A stretch of 35,570 nucleotides of DNA, from the NCBI GenBank assembly GCA_903837825.1, contig CAILVZ010000025.1:1-35570 (forward strand), given 5' to 3'. Positions 17,128 through 26,107 of the stretch are shown here, in pieces; within the stretch, counting starts at the first letter, position 1, and every line of letters begins with the position of its first letter. The position numbers were made by a program, and so were the translations under genes. Source of the DNA: Akkermansiaceae bacterium. Lineage in GTDB: Bacteria; Verrucomicrobiota; Verrucomicrobiia; Verrucomicrobiales; Akkermansiaceae. The notes below the pieces were generated by a model. The model was not told where the DNA came from, did no database searches, and worked only from the letters and a program-made list of their open reading frames with translations.

Positions 17128-18114
17128 TCAGGCTAGAGCGAGCACTTGGGCAACAATCCGATGTGGATTCGGAAGTTGTTCATGCTCAATGTGTGGCGAA
17201 TAAATCGCTGGAGCATCGATCGAGCAAACGCGCTTGATCGGCGCGTCGAGATAATCGAAGGCGTGCTCCTGAATGAGCATGGCAACCATCGCAGAAACCC
17301 CGCCGAACGGCTTGGATTCATCGACGAGAACGACGCGGTTGGTTTTCATTACCGTCGCGAGAATCGCCTCTTGGTCGAGGGGGCGAATCGAGCGGAGGTC
17401 GAGGACTTCCGCATTGATACCATGCTCGTTTTGAAGCGTTTCAGCGGCAGCGAGTGCATGGATTACCGAGCGTCCATGTGCGATGAGAGACACATCGGAA
17501 CCTTCACGTTTGATGTCGGCAAGCCCAAGAGGCACGACAAAATCACCATCTGCTGGATCGGGGACCTCGCCGGTCGTTCCGTACAGTAGGGTGTTTTCCA
17601 TCACATAAACCGGATCGTTGTCGCGGATGGCCGCTTTGATGAGGCCTTTGGCATCGGCAGGCGTCGCGGGAGCACAGACCTTCAAACCGGGGAATGCTGC
17701 GAAGAGTCCTTCGGGAATGTGCGAGTGAGTCGCGCCCACTCCAGTGCCGCCATTTGCTGGGCCGCGCACAACGATGGGGCAGTTGCAGAGCCCGCCTGAC
17801 ATGTAGCGAACGCAAGCGGCATTGCTCACCAGTTGGTCAAATGCTACCGAATGGAACGACCAGAACATCAACTCCATTACAGGGCGAACGCCAAGCATCG
17901 AGGCGCCGATTCCCATGCCGATGAAACCCGCTTCCGAAATGGGGGTATCGACGACGCGTTTGTCGCCCCATTTTTTCCAAAGGCCTTCGGTGACTTTGTA
18001 GGCGCCATTGTATTGAGCAACTTCTTCGCCCATCAGGACGACGTTCGAGTCGCGGGCGAGTTCCTCATCGAGGCCTTCACGGAGGGCTTCACGGTAGGTG
18101 AGAATGCGAGACAT
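17128..18114 (-). CDS. pdhB: Pyruvate dehydrogenase E1 component, beta subunit
   Basis: The 328-residue beta subunit forms the alpha2-beta2 E1 heterotetramer with the product of the upstream gene and decarboxylates pyruvate with thiamine diphosphate. It opens with the typical TYREALREGLDEE segment. It has VMGEEVAQYNGAYKVTEGL, where the conserved Glu supports the cofactor, and GFIGMGIGASMLGVRPVMELMF. The C-terminal transketolase domain includes EVLDLRSIRPLD and VLVDES. Length and motifs are those of the family without gaps. It lies 56 bp after pdhA on the same strand, as expected for an operon. No classical terminator is visible in the 171 bp before the lipoprotein gene's upstream region. Confidence 0.95.
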   Translation of the reverse strand: MSRILTYREALREGLDEELARDSNVVLMGEEVAQYNGAYKVTEGLWKKWGDKRVVDTPISEAGFIGMGIGASMLGVRPVMELMFWSFHSVAFDQLVSNAACVRYMSGGLCNCPIVVRGPANGGTGVGATHSHIPEGLFAAFPGLKVCAPATPADAKGLIKAAIRDNDPVYVMENTLLYGTTGEVPDPADGDFVVPLGLADIKREGSDVSLIAHGRSVIHALAAAETLQNEHGINAEVLDLRSIRPLDQEAILATVMKTNRVVLVDESKPFGGVSAMVAMLIQEHAFDYLDAPIKRVCSIDAPAIYSPHIEHEQLPNPHRIVAQVLALA

Positions 18115-18170
18115 GGTATTCAGAAATCTGGAGTCGTAGGTGAGTGGGCTAGGGCGATAGCAGATGCGGA

Positions 18171-19247
18171 TCAGTCGTTAAAGAAATGACGGCCGATCTT
18201 GGAAGCCTCGGTGTTGTGGTCGGATTCCCAGTAAACATCGGTGCTGATGTCTGCAATCGTGGGCGCGGGGGATTCCTCGGCGAATTTGATCGAAGCAGCC
18301 GCCTCGTCTGCGGCAGCCTTGTTGATGGCGGCGGCTTGGTCTTCTGTTAGAACACCCTCATCGATGAGGCGGCGGCGGAACACCGCGATGGGATCATGGT
18401 TCTGCTTGTAGTTCTCGATCTCTTCAGGAGTGCGGTATTTTTTATGGTTCGCATCCGCAATACTATGTCCATAGTAGCGGTAGGTATCGATCTCGAGCAC
18501 CGTGGGTTTGTGCTGTTTTTTCGCACGTTCCATGGCGATGTGGGTCTTTGCACGAACCTCGTAAATGTCGGAGCCATCGATCACATCCCATTCGATGGCA
18601 TAGGCTTCGGCCCGTTGCGCGAGGCATCCGCTGTATGCGGATGATCGTGCTTGGGAAGTTCCCATCGAATAGCCATTGTTTTCGATGACATAAACGACTG
18701 GGATCTCAAAAAGAGAGGCGATGTTGAGCGATTCGTGAAACGCGCCTTGGTTGACGGCACCATCACCTAGGTAGCAAAGGCAGCAGCCTTCGCGCCCGAG
18801 ATACTTGAGGCCGTAGGCAAGGCCTAGACCGAGTGGGGTTTGGCCTGCGACGATTCCGTGGCCGCCCCAGAAATTTTTATCAGGGGCGAAGAAGTGCATC
18901 GAGCCTCCTTTGCCTTTTGAGCAACCGGTTTGCTTGCCATACATTTCGGCCATGCACTCATTCATGTTCATGCCCACAGCGAGCGCGTGGCCGTGATCAC
19001 GGTAGGCGGTGATGAAGTGATCGTCGGCCCCTGCGAGCGAGATGGTTCCAACGGCGACGGCTTCTTGGCCGATGTAAAGGTGGAGAAAGCCACCAATTTT
19101 TCCGGCTTGGTAGTATTTCAGACCGGCCTGCTCGAAGCGCCGGATCCGGATCATTTGAGACAACAACTCGATCTTCCGCTCGGGGGTGAGTGCTTGGTTG
19201 ATGGGCGAGTTGGCGAAATCGAGTTTATGAGAACTGGCGCTGGTCAT
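18171..19247 (-). CDS. pdhA: Pyruvate dehydrogenase E1 component, alpha subunit
   Basis: The 358-residue alpha subunit carries the thiamine diphosphate and Mg motif GDG (161-163) to Asn191 within GDGAVNQGAFHESLN and IENN, preceded by GGHGIVAGQ. The N-terminal FLHLYIGQEAVAVG and AYRDHGHALA segments are typical of E1-alpha, and a YYGHS segment corresponds to the phosphorylation-loop region. It is cytoplasmic and works with E1-beta 56 bp downstream. A DUF6580 membrane protein gene ends 33 bp upstream on the same strand, so the three may share a transcript. The start ATG 19247 has no Shine-Dalgarno, like most genes here. Confidence 0.95.
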   Translation of the reverse strand: MTSASSHKLDFANSPINQALTPERKIELLSQMIRIRRFEQAGLKYYQAGKIGGFLHLYIGQEAVAVGTISLAGADDHFITAYRDHGHALAVGMNMNECMAEMYGKQTGCSKGKGGSMHFFAPDKNFWGGHGIVAGQTPLGLGLAYGLKYLGREGCCLCYLGDGAVNQGAFHESLNIASLFEIPVVYVIENNGYSMGTSQARSSAYSGCLAQRAEAYAIEWDVIDGSDIYEVRAKTHIAMERAKKQHKPTVLEIDTYRYYGHSIADANHKKYRTPEEIENYKQNHDPIAVFRRRLIDEGVLTEDQAAAINKAAADEAAASIKFAEESPAPTIADISTDVYWESDHNTEASKIGRHFFND

Positions 19248-19280
19248 GGTGGCGTTAAAAATAGGTCGGATCTAGAGTGC

Positions 19281-19919
19281 TTACTTGTTGGTTGCAAGCG
19301 TGTTGTGTGCCGAAATGGTGAGCTTAGGGAGCTTCAGCTGGGCGCATGCGAAGATGCTGGTGAAGAGTAGGTTGGCAGCGGTGAGATTTCTGAGGAAAAC
19401 CCAGGATGGCAGGCTGGATCCGGTAGGTCCGGTCCACAACGATTGCCATAAACCGGTGAGAGATTTTTGGTAAATCGGATTTGCGATCCAAGCGGCCCCA
19501 TTGGTGATGAAATGGAAGAGGGCTGCGGCTGCGATGGATCCGAGAATTAAAGGAGGAATGCCGCGTGCGACGAGGGCCCGGCCCAAAAAGTAGGTGGCGC
19601 TGAGCCCGAGGAGCGTGGACAAGAAAATCGACATGTCTGAAATCGGCCCAACTCCTAATGGGTAGGTGATCGCCCAAATCCCAGCAGGGATCGCAAATCC
19701 GCGCCAACCGGGAGCCAATAAGGCCCCACAAAAAAACAAAGCACCCAGTGGTTGGAAATTCGGCTGCGACTCGGGAAGGGCGCTTCCGATGGCACGGAAA
19801 GTAACCATCAGGCCGATGATGAGGCAGAGCGGAACGTAGCGATGCATGACGTCGGGAGAATTGTGGATTTTTGGGTGTACGGCTAGATCAAAATCTTCAA
19901 TTTGATGAGGTTTTTTCAT
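19281..19919 (-). CDS. DUF6580-type integral membrane protein
   Basis: This 212-residue protein has about five hydrophobic membrane segments between residues 28 and 205. The motif NFQPLGALFFCGALL close to the first helix is of the kind seen in the DUF6580 putative transport family, which resembles small-molecule uptake S components. ATG 19847 (residue 25, just before the first helix) may be the true start: the first 24 residues are polar and the 34 bp to the divergent cdd gene would be tight for two promoters. It lies 33 bp upstream of pdhA on the same strand. Import of a cofactor such as thiamine or lipoate would fit, but that is guesswork. Confidence 0.8.
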   Translation of the reverse strand: MKKPHQIEDFDLAVHPKIHNSPDVMHRYVPLCLIIGLMVTFRAIGSALPESQPNFQPLGALFFCGALLAPGWRGFAIPAGIWAITYPLGVGPISDMSIFLSTLLGLSATYFLGRALVARGIPPLILGSIAAAALFHFITNGAAWIANPIYQKSLTGLWQSLWTGPTGSSLPSWVFLRNLTAANLLFTSIFACAQLKLPKLTISAHNTLATNK

Positions 19920-19953
19920 TCCCGGATTCGGGTGCTGTGCTTAAGTTTCCCAA

Positions 19954-20346
19954 ATGAATTGGGACAGCTTGATCGAGGCCGCATGGCAGGTTCGTGGTGC
20001 GGCATACGCGCCGTATTCAAACTTTGCGGTGGGAGCCGCTTTGCTTGCGGTTGACGGCCGGGTATTCACGGGCTGCAACGTTGAAAACCTTTCTTACGGA
20101 CTGACCCAGTGTGCGGAGCGAGTTGCCATCGGTGCGGCCGTTGCCGCTGGAGTTCGGGAATTCCTCGCCGTTGCGGTCGTGGCTGACACGGGAGTTCCAA
20201 TTTCACCTTGTGGGGCTTGCCGGCAGGTCTTGGCCGAATTTGGTGTGCCTCGGGTCATGTTGGCGAATCGAGACCAACGGCTTGAATTCGGGCTGGATGA
20301 ACTTTTGCCACGGGCTTCCTCTGGGATCCTTGATCGGCCAGAGTAA
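19954..20346 (+). CDS. cdd: Cytidine deaminase
   Basis: The 130-residue enzyme deaminates cytidine and deoxycytidine to uridine forms in pyrimidine salvage. The zinc ligands Cys53, Cys86 and Cys89 and the catalytic Glu55 are visible in CAE and PCGACRQ, and the N-terminal PYSNFAVGAAL with NVEN binds the substrate ribose. The length is that of the short homotetrameric class. It lies directly upstream of mnmG, and a parS site begins 4 bp after its stop codon. Confidence 0.95.
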   Translation: MNWDSLIEAAWQVRGAAYAPYSNFAVGAALLAVDGRVFTGCNVENLSYGLTQCAERVAIGAAVAAGVREFLAVAVVADTGVPISPCGACRQVLAEFGVPRVMLANRDQRLEFGLDELLPRASSGILDRPE

Positions 20347-20349
20347 AAT

Positions 20350-20365
20350 TGTTCCACGTGGAACA
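20350..20365. other. parS: parS centromere site 1
   Basis: TGTTCCACGTGGAACA is a perfect 16-bp palindrome identical to a known form of the ParB-binding parS sequence. It lies between cdd and mnmG. ParB spreading from parS organises chromosome segregation, and such sites usually cluster near the replication origin. No parA or parB is in the window. Confidence 0.92.
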
Positions 20366-20374
20366 GCAGTGTTT

Positions 20375-20390
20375 CAAGGCTTGAGCCTTG
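20375..20390 (+). other. Short hairpin in the mnmG leader
   Basis: CAAGGC (20375-20380) and GCCTTG (20385-20390) form a 6-bp stem with a TTGA loop, between parS site 1 and the mnmG start. There is no T-tract, so it is not a standard terminator. Confidence 0.4.
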
Positions 20391-20420
20391 GTGCCCAGGC
20401 TGTATCTTTCGCTTCCAACG

Positions 20421-22295
20421 ATGTTTATCTATCCGAAATGTTACGATGTGATTGTCATCGGTGCCGGCCATGCGGGGGTTGAGGCTGCCATGGCTGCAGC
20501 TCGCCTAGGCGCTGAGGTGGCGGTGTTGACCCAGAATCTCGATACGATCGGTCAGATGTCATGCAACCCTGCGATTGGAGGGCTGGCAAAAGGTCACATG
20601 GTTCGCGAGATCGATGCGCTGGGCGGGATCATGGGCTTAAACACCGATGCCACGGGAATCCAGTGGCGGATGCTGAATGCTTCCAAGGGTCCATCGGTCC
20701 GGGCGCCGCGAGCTCAATGCGACAAAAAGGCGTATCAGTTCCGGATGAAGCGCGAGCTTGAGGCAATGCCAGGGGTAGAGATTCATCAGGGGAATGTGGC
20801 GGATCTTTTGGTGGAGGACGATCGCGTCATGGGGATTTCCACTTCGCTGGGGATGCAGATTTCTGGGAGGTCGGTCATCCTAAGCGCCGGAACCTTCATG
20901 GGTGGCTTGATGCACGTGGGTTTGAAGAATGAAAAGGGTGGGCGAATGGGCGACGCGACGTCCAATGTGTCCGAGGCGTTGAAGCGGCTGGGATTTCAGG
21001 TTCAGCGCTTCAAGACGGGCACGCCATGCAGACTCAATGGGCGATCGATCGATTTTTCTCGCTGCGAGCGTCAGGATGGTGACACGCCAGTGCCGAAATT
21101 CAGCTTTATGGCTGACACGTTGTTGCGCGCGAGTGATGACCTTTTTACCCTAAATCCCTGGGGTGACCCGATGTTCCACGTGGAACAAATGCCATGTTGG
21201 ATCACCTACACCAACCCAAAGACTCACGCGGTAATCGCGTCGAATCTACATCAATCACCAATGTATTGCGGGGTCATTGAAGGGGTGGGCCCACGTTATT
21301 GTCCGTCGATTGAGGACAAGGTCGTCCGTTTTGCCGAAAAGGAGCGGCACCAGGTGTTTTTGGAGCCTGAAGGGCGTCACACCTTGGAATATTACGTGAA
21401 TGGGGTTTCCACATCGCTGCCCTACGAGGTGCAACTGGAGTTTTTGCGGTCCATCGTCGGTTTGGAGAAGTGTGAGATTTTGCGTCCTGGCTACGCGGTG
21501 GAGTACGATTTTTGCCCACCGACCCAGTTGCGGCCGACCTTGGAAACCAAGCGGGTCGAGGGGCTCTACTTTGCCGGACAGATCAATGGAACCTCAGGCT
21601 ATGAGGAAGCGGCAGGGCAGGGATTGATTGCTGGGGCAAATGCGGCACTCAAGGTTCATGGGCGACCAGAATTTATTTTACGGCGAGATGAAGCTTATCT
21701 GGGAGTCATGATTGACGATTTGGTGACGCGCGGGTGCACGGAGCCGTATCGGATGTTCACCAGTCGGGCGGAGTATCGATTGCTTCTGCGACAAGACAAT
21801 GCGGACATTCGGTTGACGCCCAAGGCCGCAGAGATCGGTCTTGTGAGCGGTGAGCGGGTTGCTCGGGTCGAGATGAAACGATCGGGACTTGAGAAGGCTG
21901 AGTCGCTGGTGCGTCGAGTTGCCCATGATGGCGTCAAACTTGATCAGTGGTTCAGACGCTCGGAAAATTCTTGGGAATCCTTGCCGGAGTCGTTGCTGCA
22001 GGAGTTTGATTCGGAGCTTTGGCCGTTGATTGAGACAAATTTCAAATACGAAGGCCACTTGGGTCGGCAGCAGGCTCAAATCGACCGAATGTCACGACAA
22101 GAAGGAAGGATACTTCCCGATGGCCTTGATTATCTGACGATCCATGGCCTTAAGAAGGAGGCGCAGGTTCGATTTTCAGAAATTCGGCCAACTACCTTAG
22201 GTCAAGCAGCAAGAATTCCAGGCATCACCCCCGCGGACATGGCGATGCTGGTGGTTTGGCTGGAGAAAATGGGTCGCGATGCGGAAGCCCCGTAA
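20421..22295 (+). CDS. mnmG: tRNA uridine-5-carboxymethylaminomethyl modification enzyme MnmG
   Basis: The 624-residue FAD protein works with MnmE to modify the wobble uridine of certain tRNAs. Visible features are the FAD-binding [12 protein letters not shown] at the N-terminus, [19 protein letters not shown], the second signature [16 protein letters not shown] and the C-terminal [19 protein letters not shown] 20421 fits family length; an in-frame TTG at 20388 would add 11 residues overlapping the leader hairpin. The coding sequence contains a second perfect parS site, read as MFHVEQ at residues 251-256, just before the conserved PCWITYTN. mnmG often sits near the origin with rsmG and parAB; here those partners are missing and cdd precedes it instead. 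Confidence 0.96.
   Translation: MFIYPKCYDVIVIGAGHAGVEAAMAAARLGAEVAVLTQNLDTIGQMSCNPAIGGLAKGHMVREIDALGGIMGLNTDATGIQWRMLNASKGPSVRAPRAQCDKKAYQFRMKRELEAMPGVEIHQGNVADLLVEDDRVMGISTSLGMQISGRSVILSAGTFMGGLMHVGLKNEKGGRMGDATSNVSEALKRLGFQVQRFKTGTPCRLNGRSIDFSRCERQDGDTPVPKFSFMADTLLRASDDLFTLNPWGDPMFHVEQMPCWITYTNPKTHAVIASNLHQSPMYCGVIEGVGPRYCPSIEDKVVRFAEKERHQVFLEPEGRHTLEYYVNGVSTSLPYEVQLEFLRSIVGLEKCEILRPGYAVEYDFCPPTQLRPTLETKRVEGLYFAGQINGTSGYEEAAGQGLIAGANAALKVHGRPEFILRRDEAYLGVMIDDLVTRGCTEPYRMFTSRAEYRLLLRQDNADIRLTPKAAEIGLVSGERVARVEMKRSGLEKAESLVRRVAHDGVKLDQWFRRSENSWESLPESLLQEFDSELWPLIETNFKYEGHLGRQQAQIDRMSRQEGRILPDGLDYLTIHGLKKEAQVRFSEIRPTTLGQAARIPGITPADMAMLVVWLEKMGRDAEAP
21172..21187. other. parS: parS centromere site 2, inside mnmG
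   Basis: The same perfect palindrome, TGTTCCACGTGGAACA, occurs within the mnmG coding region 822 bp from the first site. parS copies inside coding sequences are known in other bacteria. Two identical 16-bp palindromes this close are very unlikely by chance. Confidence 0.92.
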
Positions 22296-22314
22296 GTGCC
22301 GGACACCGCTGGAA

Positions 22315-23250
22315 TCAAGATTTACGGTCGAGATTCGCTGACATTTCCTCATCCGTGGGGGTTTTGGAAGGAACGCCATTTTCGGGGATGTTGAAATTGG
22401 CGATCCACGCGATGGCATTGAGGACAATGCGGCGGTAGTTGTCTTGCTGCCAGTTTTTGTGATAATGACCACCGGTGAAACCAAAGGCTCGGCCGGCTCC
22501 CCGTGCTGCGGGGCGCTCATATACCCAGAAGGTGTGTTGGAGTTCCTTGCGTTCGAGAACGGCCGCACGGACCTCGGGATTTCCTTCGTGAGGACCATTT
22601 GGGCGACTCAAGGTCTCTGGAGGAGGCAATGCGCTTAAAATCGGGGTGACACCAACCCCATTTTCCTGAAAGCGCATGTGATAATACCACTCGTCGCGAA
22701 TCTTAAAATCTTGAATGCCACGGGTGACCGGGTGCTTTGGTAGTTTGAAAAAAGGCTCCCAGTGGGGATTGACCGACCAGTTTGGCTCAAAATAGCCACC
22801 GAGAAGGTTGAGGAGCGCGTTACCAGGTTCTCCCTTGGGAATCTCCACGGCATAGTGGATGCAGCCGATCCCTATCCCAGCCGCTGCCATCTTCTCAAGC
22901 TCTGCCATGTGGTTGATAGCGGGGTGACCACTGCCTCCATCTGAATAGATCACGACGGCGGATGCTCCACTGAAGATCGACTCATCGTTCGGCCAACCAC
23001 CGGTGGTCACCACAGCTTGGATGGGTAAACCACTCTTGTTCAATTGGTTAGCGAGAAGCGTGCACCCAGCGCGGTGCTCGTGTTCACCTGGACCGTGGCT
23101 AGGATTTCCAGCGATAAAAACGACTTTTTTCTTCGGGATCCCCATGGAAGCTGGTTCCCCATGGCTGACTCCGATTAGGCCCAGAAGTCCGATGATAGAA
23201 TAAACGAGCGAGAGAAATGCTGGGCGATGAATAACGAGGCGATGCTGCAT
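22315..23250 (-). CDS. Secreted ThuA-like domain protein
   Basis: The 311-residue protein has a signal peptide (hydrophobic 12-27, cleavage near SHGEP) and one ThuA-like domain. Family segments include KKVVFIAGNPSHGPGEHEH, AVVIYSDGGSGHPAI, IGIGCIHYAVE, DEWYYHMRF, and FGFTGGHYHKNW with the final VLNAIAWIA. ThuA-like proteins are glutamine-amidotransferase-fold proteins linked to sugar metabolism (trehalose utilisation) and are numerous in Verrucomicrobiota and Planctomycetota. The catalytic role is not established and a substrate cannot be assigned. It converges with mnmG (19 bp apart) and has no operon partner. Confidence 0.87.
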   Translation of the reverse strand: MQHRLVIHRPAFLSLVYSIIGLLGLIGVSHGEPASMGIPKKKVVFIAGNPSHGPGEHEHRAGCTLLANQLNKSGLPIQAVVTTGGWPNDESIFSGASAVVIYSDGGSGHPAINHMAELEKMAAAGIGIGCIHYAVEIPKGEPGNALLNLLGGYFEPNWSVNPHWEPFFKLPKHPVTRGIQDFKIRDEWYYHMRFQENGVGVTPILSALPPPETLSRPNGPHEGNPEVRAAVLERKELQHTFWVYERPAARGAGRAFGFTGGHYHKNWQQDNYRRIVLNAIAWIANFNIPENGVPSKTPTDEEMSANLDRKS

Positions 23251-23384
23251 GATTTACAAGGTGGCTGACTCTTTCATACCACTCGAATGGCCAAATTTTG
23301 CAAGTAGAACCATCTCCGAGTTGCTACTCGTTTGGGAGATATCATGGATCGACACTTAAATCTGACTGACTCATTCTCGGCTCG

Positions 23385-26099
23385 ATGCTCAGCAAGCTTA
23401 CCGCACTGATATCGATCATCGTTTGCATGACCGTGCAAGCGGTGCCCATTCGAATGGCGACTTTTAACATCGGAGCCCATTTTACGGTCGATGGGTATCC
23501 CGACTACAGCCTAGGAGACCCCTCCACGCCAGATCATGAAAATGTGGCCCTCGTTTTGTCGCGGATTCATGCGGATGTCGTCGCCCTTCAGGAAATCGCT
23601 TCGGCGGATGTTTCGGGCACGCCTGACGATCTCGACGCACTCGCCACCCGCTTAGGTTATCCCTACGTTTATTCAGCACCCGTAACATCGGATACGTCCT
23701 TGGCTGGACCCATCGACACCAGTCTCCGAGTTGCCTTTCTTTCACGCTATCCTTTTCTAACAACTCAGGTGATCCGATCGCCACAAGGGGCCAAGGAGAT
23801 CACTCGACTCTTTCCAGTGATCAAGGTGGACGTTCCGGGAACCACTCGCGACCCAGTCTTTATTTCAGCCCATTTGAAGTCAGGAACCACAACGGCAGAC
23901 CGCTACCGCAGAGCGGTGGAAATGCGCCGACTCACCGGCTACCTTGCATCTCAAGGTCTCACAGCCGATGACAACTTTATGATCATGGGTGACTTCAATC
24001 TGTCATCGAGTACCACTACCTTCTCCACACCACCAGCAGATTTACCGGTTTCATATGTTCTTGGGAGTGATATCGCGCTCCCGATCACCTACTCGACCAA
24101 TCCGCTGAGCTATTTTAGCAGCCCAGGAGTGACCCGTCTTGATCCAAGGCAGCTCAATAATTCAGCCAGCACTTTTCAAAGTGGTTCGGTGATCGATCTG
24201 TTCCTAGTTTCACCAGCCATCGCGGGTCGTCCGTTAGGAACAGAAATTTATAACTCGACCTTGGATCTTTCTAACACATCAGGTCTCACCAAGGCGGGAT
24301 CTCCGTTGGCAGCAGCGACTAGTGCCTTAGCGTCTGACCATTACGCTGTGTTTGCGGATGTCGAACTGGATGCGGATTTTCCAAATCTTGATGCAACCCT
24401 CTCTGCAAGCACGGTCCTCGAGGGAACCCCTGATGGAACCGCCAATCTGACTATAACTTTAACGACGTTGCGAACGACGGCCCTCACGGTGAATGTAGCG
24501 TCAGATGATCCAGCTACAGCATCACCCGTGTCAGCGAACATTACCATTCCTGCCGGAGCAAAGTCGGCGACTGTTGCGATTCACACGGTTCGAAATTTTA
24601 TCCAAGATCCCCAACGGAGTGTAACGTTCACCGTGAGCGCTAGCGGGTATGACCCAGACAGCGTTGTGCTTCAGATAAATGATGCGGATGGCCCCTACAC
24701 GTTTCTTAACCCCGGCGACACCATCAATGAGACTTTCACTGGATTTGGTGGCACGGTAGATCCAGCTCCATGGACTACCACTGGAGGCACTTGGCAAGGG
24801 ATGGATGCTGGGACATCAGTGGTAGCAGGGTTTCACGCCTATGGGACACCTATCGATTCTTCACTTGGGTTTCTTCCAGGTGAGCCGACCGGAATTGCTA
24901 CGACAACTCTAGTAAATCAATCGGCAAAACTTCTAACAGCCTTGAGAATTTCATTCACCTCGGAACAATGGCGTGCAGCCTTGGGTGGTACCAAAGACAC
25001 TTTGAAGACGGACTTGGTAATCAATGGTGTGGCACGATTCATTCCTGAGCTTTTATTTGAGCCGTCCAACAGCATCTCAACGGGTGCAATTGCAGATGGG
25101 TTATCTACGGCAAGATCAGCAGTGGTCACAGGACTCGCGATTCCGTCTGGTGCTTCGTTCGATTTGAGGTTTACGTTCACCCGTGGATCAGGCGGTGGTG
25201 TGTTGCCTGCGGATGTCTTCGTTAATGAAATCCATTACGATAATGCCAGCAATGACACGGGAGAGTTTGTCGAGGTCGTCACGGGTCCAGGTTTCACGGG
25301 CAACTTCACGAATGTCAGTTTGGTGCTTTATAATGGGTCGGATGGAAAAGCTTATGGAACTCACCTGCTTTCCACGTTCACTGCTGGAGACGTCACTTCT
25401 GCTGGTTATCGCGTGTATTCAAAGCTGATTTCTGGGATTCAAAATGGCGATCCCGATGGGCTTGCAGTGGTGGTATCTGGTACGGTGAGCCAGTTTATTT
25501 CTTATAGTGGGTCGTTGAAAGCAACCGATGGTCCCGCCATGGGGATGACCTCAACGGATATTGGCGTCAAACAATCGGGCAATGATGCCGTGGGTCAATC
25601 GTCGCTTGGTTTGGTAGGCACTGGCAGTATTCCAGCCAACTTCAGTTGGACGAAACTCACGGGTATCGCCCATTCACCTGGGCACCCGAACTCCGGCCAA
25701 ACGTTTGCGATCGCCTCCTCACCATCTCAAGGCATCGCGGTTGATAATCTTGCAGTCACGTTTCTTGCTGACAACGACAGCGATGGAATCCCGGACATCA
25801 TGGATCCGGATGACGACAACGACGGATCACCGGATGTGGATGAGCTTGTTTTTGCAACCGATCCATTCAGTGCAGCGTCGAAGTTTTCTGTCGACTTCTC
25901 ACGTAGCGGAGCGGCCAGCATGACGCTTTCTTTCCCAACGATCACGGGTCGGAGCTACAAGGTCGAAACAAGCGTTAATCTATCAGGATGGACAGTTCAA
26001 TCTACCTATCCAGGAAACAATATCACAAGAAAAGTTACCCTTGGAATCAATCCGCTAGAAAAACAACGATTTTACCGCGTCGGTGTGATGACGCCTTGA
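23385..26099 (+). CDS. Secreted multidomain endonuclease/exonuclease/phosphatase protein
   Basis: This 904-residue protein has a signal peptide (1-20) and an EEP nuclease/phosphatase domain (about 21-328). Its active-site residues are visible: Glu70, His163, Asp203 with Asn205 in GDFN, and Asp318-His319 in SDH. It continues with a Calx-beta-like domain (about 338-438), an unassigned beta-rich region (about 440-608), a lamin-tail-like domain starting near NEIHYDN (about 611-770), an Asp-rich calcium-binding-type segment (about 795-825) and a C-terminal domain of about 70 residues ending in FYRVGV. The last domain resembles C-terminal modules on secreted Verrucomicrobiota proteins, perhaps a secretion or anchoring signal. 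An extracellular nuclease role is likely but the substrate is not shown. It stands alone. Confidence 0.88.
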   Translation: MLSKLTALISIIVCMTVQAVPIRMATFNIGAHFTVDGYPDYSLGDPSTPDHENVALVLSRIHADVVALQEIASADVSGTPDDLDALATRLGYPYVYSAPVTSDTSLAGPIDTSLRVAFLSRYPFLTTQVIRSPQGAKEITRLFPVIKVDVPGTTRDPVFISAHLKSGTTTADRYRRAVEMRRLTGYLASQGLTADDNFMIMGDFNLSSSTTTFSTPPADLPVSYVLGSDIALPITYSTNPLSYFSSPGVTRLDPRQLNNSASTFQSGSVIDLFLVSPAIAGRPLGTEIYNSTLDLSNTSGLTKAGSPLAAATSALASDHYAVFADVELDADFPNLDATLSASTVLEGTPDGTANLTITLTTLRTTALTVNVASDDPATASPVSANITIPAGAKSATVAIHTVRNFIQDPQRSVTFTVSASGYDPDSVVLQINDADGPYTFLNPGDTINETFTGFGGTVDPAPWTTTGGTWQGMDAGTSVVAGFHAYGTPIDSSLGFLPGEPTGIATTTLVNQSAKLLTALRISFTSEQWRAALGGTKDTLKTDLVINGVARFIPELLFEPSNSISTGAIADGLSTARSAVVTGLAIPSGASFDLRFTFTRGSGGGVLPADVFVNEIHYDNASNDTGEFVEVVTGPGFTGNFTNVSLVLYNGSDGKAYGTHLLSTFTAGDVTSAGYRVYSKLISGIQNGDPDGLAVVVSGTVSQFISYSGSLKATDGPAMGMTSTDIGVKQSGNDAVGQSSLGLVGTGSIPANFSWTKLTGIAHSPGHPNSGQTFAIASSPSQGIAVDNLAVTFLADNDSDGIPDIMDPDDDNDGSPDVDELVFATDPFSAASKFSVDFSRSGAASMTLSFPTITGRSYKVETSVNLSGWTVQSTYPGNNITRKVTLGINPLEKQRFYRVGVMTP

Positions 26100-26107
26100 T
26101 TTTTTAT

